Program-made: the position numbers and the translations under genes | From: a virus | Reading direction: 5' to 3' (one strand) | DNA: 48,669 nucleotides | IMG/VR virus record: IMGVR_UViG_3300028809_000021 | Location: 1 to 48,669 of that record | The notes under the pieces: model-generated | The model's database searches: none | What the model was told of the DNA's origin: nothing | The model's input: only the letters and a program-made list of their open reading frames with translations | Shown here: positions 34,870 through 41,239 of the stretch, piece after piece | Layout of the letters: each line of letters opens with the position of its first letter | How positions within the stretch are numbered: position 1 is the stretch's first letter

Positions 34870-35531
34870 CCTTCAGATTTTAGTGGTTGCTCTCCTGTCA
34901 ATGCTTGTGCTGCGATTTCTGCAATTTGATTGTAGATTTCATACAGCGCCCGGTAATCATGCCTCCTAAATTCTTCGACGGCTCCACCTCGTAATTGAAG
35001 AATAGACATAAGAGCCTCCTTTTTTTTGTCTGCTGGCTGCTGTGCTGGTTGCTCTCCCGTTTGCTTTTCATCGTATTTTAGAGCGCGTTCTACAACGAAT
35101 GCAACCATTGACACGCCCAGTCTTGCTTCAGGATGATTTTGAGCATATTCATGAATAGGGGCATACACTTCAATAGCTTCCCGTTTCCATTGGCGCAATT
35201 GTTCAAGTTCAGATTTTTCCGAAGATTCGGGTTGCTCTCCTGTATAGGAGGATAGGGGCACAATTACTTCAGTTCTCCATTTTTCTGCCCATATTTTAGC
35301 ATCCTTTTCGCCTTCTTTCGGCGAACCTGTACCTGTCCAATCTACGGGCAGATCATCCGTTAACTCGACTGCTCTTTTTAGCGCTTCCACCAGAGGTATA
35401 GCCCTTACTGCTTCAGCAGTGGCACCGGCAATATATCCATGTCGCTTTTGAAAGGGAGATTGGCCTATTGGATAGGTCTTGATCGAATCAGCTTTAATTC
35501 TTTCCTGTTCTTTTGTAGGTAGTTGATCCAT
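34866..35531 (-). CDS. Hypothetical protein, 221 aa
   Basis: A charged helical protein with a TGEQP motif repeated four times (about residues 96, 158, 213 and nearby) acting as linkers between segments, so it is modular. The middle (about 110-155) and last parts are helical. No family recognised. Confidence 0.6.
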   Translation of the reverse strand: MDQLPTKEQERIKADSIKTYPIGQSPFQKRHGYIAGATAEAVRAIPLVEALKRAVELTDDLPVDWTGTGSPKEGEKDAKIWAEKWRTEVIVPLSSYTGEQPESSEKSELEQLRQWKREAIEVYAPIHEYAQNHPEARLGVSMVAFVVERALKYDEKQTGEQPAQQPADKKKEALMSILQLRGGAVEEFRRHDYRALYEIYNQIAEIAAQALTGEQPLKSEG

Positions 35532-35533
35532 TG

Positions 35534-35800
35534 TTAGAGAGATTTACCGGCAGCAGCCAGTTGTTTTTTCAATTTGGTAATCCGCCCTTTCAAGGAACGA
35601 TTACTTTTTAGCAGCTTCTGTTCCTTCCACTCTATTTCCTGAAGAAGGCTATTGTAGTTCTTTGCCATGGCCTCAGTAGCATCTGCAATTCGCATAAGGC
35701 AGCCGAGCTGAACACGCTCGTGACCAGGGTAGCCGTTTTCGTTTGCATCAACTGCTTGCCAGTTTATTTTTGAAGCTTCTTTGAAGGAAATTTTTGCCAT
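35534..35800 (-). CDS. Hypothetical coiled-coil protein, 88 aa
   Basis: The second half (about 45-85) is a charged helix (EIEWKEQKLLKSNRSLKGRI) consistent with a coiled coil. The first half is hydrophilic. It precedes the 221-aa gene by two bases. Function unknown. Confidence 0.6.
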   Translation of the reverse strand: MAKISFKEASKINWQAVDANENGYPGHERVQLGCLMRIADATEAMAKNYNSLLQEIEWKEQKLLKSNRSLKGRITKLKKQLAAAGKSL

Positions 35801-35811
35801 TATATATCGTT

Positions 35812-36027
35812 TTACTGTTTGATTGCTTCCATTTCGATAACAACTGTCTTCCTGATCTGCCCTTTCCGATCCCGGTACTCCCAGACAGTTCCTTCTTCTG
35901 TTTCCGCCATATGACCCGATACCTGGGTGAGGTCACTCGATCCGCATGCACATACCTGCTTCTTATACTTCCGGCTGTAGGGCCAGCGTACAAACTCTTG
36001 GCAGGTATTGCAGAGGGCGGTGGGCAT
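35812..36027 (-). CDS. Small zinc-ribbon-like protein, 71 aa
   Basis: Two Cys pairs, CNTC (residues 6-9) and CAC (26-28), frame a 16-residue spacer, as in a treble-clef or zinc-ribbon fold. The rest is charged and beta-rich. It could bind nucleic acid or a protein partner. The family is not recognised. Confidence 0.6.
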   Translation of the reverse strand: MPTALCNTCQEFVRWPYSRKYKKQVCACGSSDLTQVSGHMAETEEGTVWEYRDRKGQIRKTVVIEMEAIKQ

Positions 36028-36029
36028 GG

Positions 36030-36131
36030 TTAAAACAAATCTTTAATCATATTGAAGAACACCACACCTGCTGCAGATAACGCTGCCAGAATTACCAGGT
36101 TAAAGGTTGCCTTCATCTGTTTGGTTGACAT
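36030..36131 (-). CDS. Single-span membrane micro-protein, 33 aa
   Basis: A short frame encodes a basic N-terminus (MSTKQMKATFN) and one hydrophobic segment (residues 12-26, LVILAALSAAGVVFF). It starts 30 bases after the HTH gene and ends 2 bases before the zinc-ribbon gene. Small size and gene packing support reality, but there is no family evidence. Confidence 0.5.
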   Translation of the reverse strand: MSTKQMKATFNLVILAALSAAGVVFFNMIKDLF

Positions 36132-36161
36132 TTCAGTACTCTATGTTTTCGTTCCAGCTAA

Positions 36162-36386
36162 TTATTGTTTTTCGAATCTCTCCATCACTGGCAGTACAAT
36201 GAATGTCTTCTTAGGTGCCTGGTACCTCTTGTTTATTCTTTTAATCCCGTAGATTCTTTTGTACGAATAAAGTGATCTGGAATGAACCCCCAGCTCTGCT
36301 GCCGCCTCTTCCATGGTTTTGCATCGATTAAGGGCCTTCACGATCAGCCGGATGGTGTGGTACTCGATGTTGAGGATTTCTGTCAT
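36162..36386 (-). CDS. Small HTH protein (Fis-like)
   Basis: The second half has MEEAAAELGVHSRSLYSYKR (about 24-43), the A-x-x-LG-V-x-x-R-x-LY pattern of the Fis-type DNA-binding region. Short phage regulators of this kind activate or repress. It overlaps the upstream replication gene by four bases. Confidence 0.7.
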   Translation of the reverse strand: MTEILNIEYHTIRLIVKALNRCKTMEEAAAELGVHSRSLYSYKRIYGIKRINKRYQAPKKTFIVLPVMERFEKQ

Positions 36387-37192
36387 ATCATAATTTTTAG
36401 ATAATCCTGCAAAGCCATTTTTTTCGCGAGCGACTTGAGCGCTTCTGCTTCCTTACCGATAAACACACCCTCCTGCTTCATTCCCAAAAATTCATTCAAA
36501 GCTTTTCGGTTCGATATAGTCATAGCCTCAGCGTATGCCTGATTCAGTTTCGAGTGCCGGTAACCGGTTGCCTTTTGGACGTATAGATATTTTTGATCTA
36601 CAGTAAGCTGAAGCATCTCCTTTTTTACCAACCAATCGTATAGCATCTCAGGAAGCAATAGGAGGTCTAAATTTTGGCTCTTCAGTTCATTCAGCCACTT
36701 ATTCATCGCCTCGTCCGATGTGTCTTCCTTGGGCTTTATTTTAAGCCTGGCGACCTTATGCTGCTCTTCGATCATACTCAACTGTGAGCGACGGCTCAGG
36801 TAAACCGCCAAAACCGAGTCAATCAGTGAAAGATTCATTTGCTTCCCCCAATCTTTGACTGACGTTCCGTATTTGCGAAATGCGAATTCGATTTCATCAA
36901 CATTCAGAGTGCCGTAAGACTCTTTCAAATGCTTCTCGAATTGATCCACCAGCACAGTTAGCAGATCCTTTGCTGGCACTTCCCACCCGGTGATCACGTA
37001 TACCTTTAGCAGAAGAGCCATTGACCAGGATTGAATCTCGATAGGTCCCATGGTGCAGATTCTGGGTGCAGAATATTTCCACTGCAGCTCTTCATTTTCC
37101 TGCTGTGTTAAGCTGGGTACGTAGCCTTTGGGCGAGTTCTGCAGCTCCATCTGACTTGCTATTTTTCCGATCGCCTGAGGTAGATTTTCCAT
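36383..37192 (-). CDS. Hypothetical protein next to replication initiator, 269 aa
   Basis: An all-helical protein with no Walker motifs, so not a helicase. It sits downstream of the initiator-like gene and overlaps it by 101 bases, so its start is uncertain (37192 or the ATG at 37150). A helicase-loader or replication accessory is plausible from position only. Confidence 0.6.
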   Translation of the reverse strand: MENLPQAIGKIASQMELQNSPKGYVPSLTQQENEELQWKYSAPRICTMGPIEIQSWSMALLLKVYVITGWEVPAKDLLTVLVDQFEKHLKESYGTLNVDEIEFAFRKYGTSVKDWGKQMNLSLIDSVLAVYLSRRSQLSMIEEQHKVARLKIKPKEDTSDEAMNKWLNELKSQNLDLLLLPEMLYDWLVKKEMLQLTVDQKYLYVQKATGYRHSKLNQAYAEAMTISNRKALNEFLGMKQEGVFIGKEAEALKSLAKKMALQDYLKIMI

Positions 37193-38033
37193 TGCTCATA
37201 CTTTGCGTGACGCTTTGAAAATGTTTGTTCAGTTGCGTGATTGAGTAGGTTGAGAAGTGCGAGTGGGCCTTCACAAAATCCAGTATCTCTCCCCATCGTC
37301 GCAGAATCTGATGATAAATTGCTGGTTCAGTAAGGTTGGGCGGAATCTTCTCCCACTTTGCGATATTTTGCGCCAGTCCCAAAGCCGCAGGCAAATCTTT
37401 TTCCAGGTCAGTAGCGTACTCCGGATTTCGTTTGGTGAATTCAGAAATTATCGCATGACCGATCGGAATACTTGTTTCCCCCACACCCCCTTCTGGAATA
37501 CAATGAATATTTGTATTTCCATTTCCATTTATATATAGTTCACTTTTTTGTTTAAGCACTTGTTCATACACTTGTTTGAACAAGTGTTCAACTTGTGTTT
37601 TGTCCTTAACATCTATATCTGTAAGATCCACAAGCTTTTTCATGGCCTGAATGATGTTTTCATCCGTGCATAAATGTTGCCTTACATACTTCAAGAAATA
37701 GCTCAGTTTACCCGCGTCTGCACGCTTAGTTTTGAACTGTTCCCGAGCCTTCAAAATCTTCTTAGCTGTCTGATTCTCCAAAAGACCAACCTCGTTTTGT
37801 TCAAACTTTTGTTTGAGCACTTGCTCCCACACTTGTTTGAATTTCTTGAACTCATCAACTCTCACATCGGCATAATTCGCCAACTCGACAATATCATTCG
37901 GAAGGCCACCTTTATCTGCCTGATGAAGGATTAGGTTCAGATACCATCCACGACAATCCGGTTTCATGCCTTTGGTCGCAACTAACCAGGTATCGATATA
38001 AAACAGCATTGCAGGGTCTTTTTCTTCGGCCAT
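37092..38033 (-). CDS. DUF1376-like replication initiator
   Basis: The N-terminal domain (AMLFYIDTWLVATKGMKPDC and RGWYLNLILHQADKGGLPND) is the signature of DUF1376, found at the front of phage replication-initiator proteins. The middle is charged and helical. The gene contains direct repeats that look like iterons (37555-37600 and 37815-37860), as lambda's origin lies within gene O. It lies in a cluster with a DnaA-domain protein, supporting a replication role. Confidence 0.7.
   Translation of the reverse strand: MAEEKDPAMLFYIDTWLVATKGMKPDCRGWYLNLILHQADKGGLPNDIVELANYADVRVDEFKKFKQVWEQVLKQKFEQNEVGLLENQTAKKILKAREQFKTKRADAGKLSYFLKYVRQHLCTDENIIQAMKKLVDLTDIDVKDKTQVEHLFKQVYEQVLKQKSELYINGNGNTNIHCIPEGGVGETSIPIGHAIISEFTKRNPEYATDLEKDLPAALGLAQNIAKWEKIPPNLTEPAIYHQILRRWGEILDFVKAHSHFSTYSITQLNKHFQSVTQSMSNGKSTSGDRKNSKSDGAAELAQRLRTQLNTAGK
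37555..37597. repeat. Candidate origin iterons, set 1
   Basis: GCACTTGTTC and ACACTTGTTTGAA repeat here, and the second is half of a perfect 20-bp dyad ACACTTGTT-TG-AACAAGTGT (37568-37587). A similar arrangement recurs at 37818. Because repeats within an initiator gene are a known phage origin layout, this is a candidate origin of replication. Confidence 0.5.
37818..37857. repeat. Candidate origin iterons, set 2
   Basis: GCACTTGCTC and ACACTTGTTTGAA are repeated in the same order and spacing as at 37556, within the same gene and about 260 bases away. The translated segment also repeats (QVWEQVLKQK and QVYEQVLKQK), so the repeat could be protein-driven instead. Confidence 0.45.
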
Positions 38034-38050
38034 TGGATTAGTGGTTAGGA

Positions 38051-38458
38051 TTATTTTTTCATTTCTATTTTCTCATTTATCGCTAAAATAGCATCGCATA
38101 TAACTTCATCACGACCGGATATAAACCGATGCACTTTTTTTACAGCCACCATAGCGGACGTATGGTTTTGTAGGCGTAATTTGTCCGCGATGGCTTGGTA
38201 ACACAGATTATGTTCCTCACGGAGGTAGTAAGCAATCAATTGGCGCGTTAGCACATATCGTGACAATCTGCAGCGCTTTAATACTTCGATGTAGGTTATA
38301 CCTGTGTATTCACAAACCGCCTCAATAATTACTTCAACTGGAGTTCGCTGGGGTGGAATTTGTGCAAAAACTCGCAAATCACTTATCCCAGTTTCATCCC
38401 GAAGTTGCTTTTGCAGGATAGCAACTCGTTCATTCACTATTGCATTAAACTGCCTCAT
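38051..38458 (-). CDS. DnaA domain IV-like protein
   Basis: The C-terminal two thirds match the DnaA DNA-binding domain: RYVLTRQLIAYYLREEHNLC (about 68-87), then YQAIADKLRLQNHTSAMVAV (88-107), which lines up with the DnaA signature GRDHTTVLHAV. There is no AAA+ domain. It probably binds origin DNA, perhaps the nearby iterons, or competes with host DnaA. A 92-aa part is conserved; the first 40 residues are variable. Confidence 0.8.
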   Translation of the reverse strand: MRQFNAIVNERVAILQKQLRDETGISDLRVFAQIPPQRTPVEVIIEAVCEYTGITYIEVLKRCRLSRYVLTRQLIAYYLREEHNLCYQAIADKLRLQNHTSAMVAVKKVHRFISGRDEVICDAILAINEKIEMKK

Positions 38459-38468
38459 TACTTGATAA

Positions 38469-38768
38469 TTAAGTAAAAATCAATTGCCTGTTTTCACCTT
38501 TAACGATGGTTGTCTCGAATGGAAAATTCTCCTTCTTAACTTGCTGGATCATATGCTGTAGGGATTTTGATCCGGGGAATGTTACATACTTCTGCCCTTC
38601 ATATTCAATCTGCATCTGCACGTAGGTGGTTCCTGGCTTTTTGGTTGAATTCTCAATCTTGAAGTCATGCACTATTATCTTTCGATTCAACAACCAGTCT
38701 ACGCTTCTTTTGTCGCCGATGAATCCTTTTTGCTCCGGGACTATGCCCATTTCCTTGAATGTTTTCAT
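38469..38768 (-). CDS. Candidate DGR accessory protein, 99 aa
   Basis: A small beta-rich protein (TYVQMQIEYEGQKYVTFPGS, FETTIVKGENRQLIF), reminiscent of an OB-like single-strand-binding barrel. I recall similar proteins beside reverse transcriptases in Bacteroidota phages. Its start overlaps the 3' end of the RT gene by 104 bases. No avd-like gene is present, so this is the best candidate for an accessory factor in cDNA handling. No catalytic residues are seen. Confidence 0.7.
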   Translation of the reverse strand: MKTFKEMGIVPEQKGFIGDKRSVDWLLNRKIIVHDFKIENSTKKPGTTYVQMQIEYEGQKYVTFPGSKSLQHMIQQVKKENFPFETTIVKGENRQLIFT

Positions 38769-39714
38769 ACAGTAATTTTTTCAGTAAATGCTTTCCGTTA
38801 CAGTGTTTCACCCACCCTTGGTAAGAGGCAACAGATTGCTTGTTCGGGTTCTTTCGGAACTTCCGAGCCATGTTCTGTTTGATACTTTTCCGCAGGCGAA
38901 TGTGAGTGTGATAAAATACGTAGCCGAGAAAATCAATCCCTCTGGAGGCCACAGGGAAAACCTGATGATTCTCTTTTACGTGCAGTTTTAATTCATTGCT
39001 CAGGTAACGTTTAATGTCGGTCAGCAACTGATGTAAATACTGTTTGTCGCTATTCAGTATTACAATGTCGTCAGCATATCGGAAGTAGTATTTTACTTTC
39101 TTCACTTCCTTTAACCAGTGATCGAAATAGGTCAAATAAAAGTTCGCGAAATACTGACTGAGATAGTTTCCAATGGGCAGGCCTGGTGCACTGTCAATGA
39201 TCTCTTCAAATAACCACAAGAGATCCTGATCTTTGAATTTTCTGTGCAGCAAGGTTTTCAATATGTCGTGATCTACACTTGGATAGAACTTCTTAATGTC
39301 GAGCTTGAGACAGTACACGGTCTCTTCCTTGTCCCGCAGAGCTCCTTTCAGATTAATTAACGCCTTGTGAATTCCGCGTCCCTTGATGCAGCTGTAAGTG
39401 TCTGCCGTAAAGCTCGCAACAAAGTGCCGCTCGACTACATTCATCACGGCGTGGTGAACGATCCTGTCAGGGTAATAAGGCAAACGAAACACTTCCCGCT
39501 CTTTAGGCTCAAACACTTTGAAAGTTGAATAGGCTGAGGTCCGGAAAGTCTTATTGAGAAGTGATTGCTGAAGCACGAGAAGATTCGCATCCTTGTTTTG
39601 ATCGTGAACCAGAATTCCGTACTGACCTTTCTTTCCCTTGCGAGCAATTGCATCAGCGGCCTGCAGGTTTTCCAGGTCAACAATTTTTCCGAATAAGTCT
39701 CCTACTCTTTTCAT
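38665..39714 (-). CDS. DGR reverse transcriptase
   Basis: The 349-aa protein has the polymerase motifs YCLKLDIKKFYPSVD (catalytic Asp139) and FRYADDIVIL with YADD at 213-216. Motif 4 reads GLPIGNYLSQYFANFYL (178-194), the IG-x-x-x-SQ form typical of diversity-generating retroelements rather than the QG-x-x-SP of group II introns. There is no maturase or endonuclease domain. The template repeat lies about 110 bases upstream of its start. It would reverse-transcribe the template RNA with errors at adenines. Confidence 0.93.
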   Translation of the reverse strand: MKRVGDLFGKIVDLENLQAADAIARKGKKGQYGILVHDQNKDANLLVLQQSLLNKTFRTSAYSTFKVFEPKEREVFRLPYYPDRIVHHAVMNVVERHFVASFTADTYSCIKGRGIHKALINLKGALRDKEETVYCLKLDIKKFYPSVDHDILKTLLHRKFKDQDLLWLFEEIIDSAPGLPIGNYLSQYFANFYLTYFDHWLKEVKKVKYYFRYADDIVILNSDKQYLHQLLTDIKRYLSNELKLHVKENHQVFPVASRGIDFLGYVFYHTHIRLRKSIKQNMARKFRKNPNKQSVASYQGWVKHCNGKHLLKKLLYENIQGNGHSPGAKRIHRRQKKRRLVVESKDNSA

Positions 39715-39821
39715 AGCCTTTGCTGTTACGGGGAATCTTCGTTTTACCTACCAATACCCCAAACGTGAGGAAGTAATTTTTTGCCAAGAGGCAAGGCCTG
39801 TACCACTAAAATCTTCAGCAT

Positions 39822-39882
39822 AGGTGGGCACTGACATTCGAATTCGTGTTATCGTAGTTCGCATCGTTCAGCCGGAAGCTGG
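39822..39882 (-). repeat. DGR template repeat (TR)
   Basis: This non-coding stretch of 61 bases lies between the target gene and the RT gene. On the minus strand it carries five AAY codons and other adenines. It matches three variable repeats at every non-adenine position (44 of 44), while adenines differ in all three copies. It would be transcribed and copied into mutated cDNA. Confidence 0.95.
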
Positions 39883-39918
39883 AACCCTGTCAGCCCTTGC
39901 GGTACACAACCCTTACTT

Positions 39919-40797
39919 TTATTGTTTCATTACATTGCGATAGTCATCGATATACTCCTCAGCCACCTCTCTAACTTCTTTTTCATCGCGGAGGGAAAGG
40001 CGGGCACCGACAAGCGAATCCGTGTCATCGCAGAGCGCATCGTCCAGCCGGAAGCCGGAGGGGTTATTTTCGTCCTTCTCCATATCCCACCATGGGTACC
40101 ACTTTTCTTCATCCCTATTCTGATAGTCGAATTTGTGGTTACCTCTTTTCGCTGCTGTTCCTACCAGTAACCTGATGAATGAACGGACAGGCTTCTGAAG
40201 ATCAGAGGGCATGCGTGACAAATCAGGAATGATTGTAAGAGGATCATAACCCAGAATTTTGCAATCGCGTGTGAAAGGATCATTTTCCACATTGGCTGAA
40301 GTTTCTCCTGTTGTTTCCACTGCAGTATTGAGGGTAAAATAAGCCTCATAGATGGACTTGAACTTGTTGGCAGCATCCAGCGCATGCTCCTTCGATTTGA
40401 AAACAAGGCGGGCACCGACAGCCGAAGCCGAGTAATCGTAGTACGCATCGTACAGCCGGAAGCCGGGTTCATTCAGGTAGAACCACACATACCACTTCGC
40501 TTCGCTGTTATTGAAGTCAGGAACCCATCCCTGGTTATACGCCTTACAGATCAACTTCATCTGACGGTAAGCGATTTCATCCGGTTCTAGTCCTGCATCC
40601 TCGCAAGCTTCTAAGAAGTCTCCTTTTGTTGTTTCATTGAGTTCACAGACATCTGCGAACGTCTCAATGCGATCCATGATATTTTCCGGCAGAAAGCTCT
40701 TTTTGCCGAGCAAATTCTCCAGTACTGCCTTTACATCAGAGCAGCCGGCATTATATGCCTTCAGTGCATTTTCTTTGGTGATGTTGATTGTACTCAT
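39919..40797 (-). CDS. DGR target protein with two variable domains
   Basis: The 292-aa protein has two related modules. Each has an aromatic W-Y-x-W block and then the variable loop: GFRLYDAYYDYSASAVGARL (112-131) and GFRLDDALCDDTDSLVGARL (248-267). The loops coincide exactly with variable repeats 2 and 1. The module recalls short DGR-variable domains I know from Bacteroidota phages, (S)GFx...VG(S/A)RL. No signal peptide or membrane segment is seen. It ends 37 bases before the template repeat. Two independent diversified loops on one chain is unusual. Confidence 0.9.
   Translation of the reverse strand: MSTINITKENALKAYNAGCSDVKAVLENLLGKKSFLPENIMDRIETFADVCELNETTKGDFLEACEDAGLEPDEIAYRQMKLICKAYNQGWVPDFNNSEAKWYVWFYLNEPGFRLYDAYYDYSASAVGARLVFKSKEHALDAANKFKSIYEAYFTLNTAVETTGETSANVENDPFTRDCKILGYDPLTIIPDLSRMPSDLQKPVRSFIRLLVGTAAKRGNHKFDYQNRDEEKWYPWWDMEKDENNPSGFRLDDALCDDTDSLVGARLSLRDEKEVREVAEEYIDDYRNVMKQ
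39998..40059 (-). repeat. DGR variable repeat 1 (VR1)
   Basis: Matches the template repeat with 11 differences in 61 positions, all at template adenines (coding strand). It encodes the loop of the C-terminal domain of the target protein. The ends (TCCGGCTTCCGG and GTCGGTGCCCGC) are shared by all three copies and differ from the template by adenines only. Confidence 0.93.
40406..40467 (-). repeat. DGR variable repeat 2 (VR2)
   Basis: Matches the template repeat with 11 differences in 61 positions, all at template adenines. It encodes the loop of the N-terminal domain. The pattern of replaced bases differs from VR1 and VR3, so the two sites in one gene have been diversified independently. Confidence 0.93.
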
Positions 40798-40807
40798 TTA
40801 TGAAGTT

Positions 40808-41230
40808 TTAATACTTGACACGTTTGTAATTCGGCTCATGCTTCGACAACTTGAGCCCTTTCTGCCTGGCTTCTGCATCCTTGTTCTCGATCTGTGTATT
40901 GCAGTGAGGGCAGCTGGGTAACCAGAAGTGCTGATCTGTGAGATTCTTCCCGGTTCTTCCTTTGAGATGGTGAACGACCGTTGCTTGTTTTGTACAGCCG
41001 TTATCGATCTGAAGTTTGCACCGCTGGTTTTCAGGCTTAGCCAGAAATTCCGTGTAATCCTTCTTCAGCGGCTTCATCGTTTCCTTCATCTTCTCGGACC
41101 GCTTTGCGATCGGCTTCGCCTTCTCCTTGGCCTCCATTTCCTTTACACTCACCTTAGCGTATATCCGGTGGCCGATGCAGTAACCGTTCTTCTGGGGGTG
41201 GCTTTTGCAGCCAGGGAATTCGCAGGTCAT
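40808..41230 (-). CDS. HNH-like nuclease / recombination protein
   Basis: The 140-aa protein has an N-terminal Cys-rich part (CEFPGCKSHPQKNGYCIGH), a highly charged linker and a C-terminal HNH-type region: VVHHLKGRTGKNL, then CPHCNTQIENKDAEA (about 86-122). The HH pair, the Asp/Asn site and the CxxC fit an HNH or NinG-like nuclease. It lies between the DGR and the recombination genes. Confidence 0.7.
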   Translation of the reverse strand: MTCEFPGCKSHPQKNGYCIGHRIYAKVSVKEMEAKEKAKPIAKRSEKMKETMKPLKKDYTEFLAKPENQRCKLQIDNGCTKQATVVHHLKGRTGKNLTDQHFWLPSCPHCNTQIENKDAEARQKGLKLSKHEPNYKRVKY

Positions 41231-41239
41231 AACATGTAT

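Noticed and set aside
36383-37192. DnaB-type helicase or DnaC-type loader
   Set aside because: There is no Walker motif; only position suggests a replication role.
38665-39714. Retron or group II intron reverse transcriptase
   Set aside because: Motif 4 has the IG-x-x-x-SQ form, there is no maturase or intron RNA, and the adenine-only template/variable repeats prove a DGR.
39961-40000. Hairpin beside VR1
   Set aside because: Only a weak stem (CTTTC / GAAA with a bulge) can be drawn, so it was not listed.
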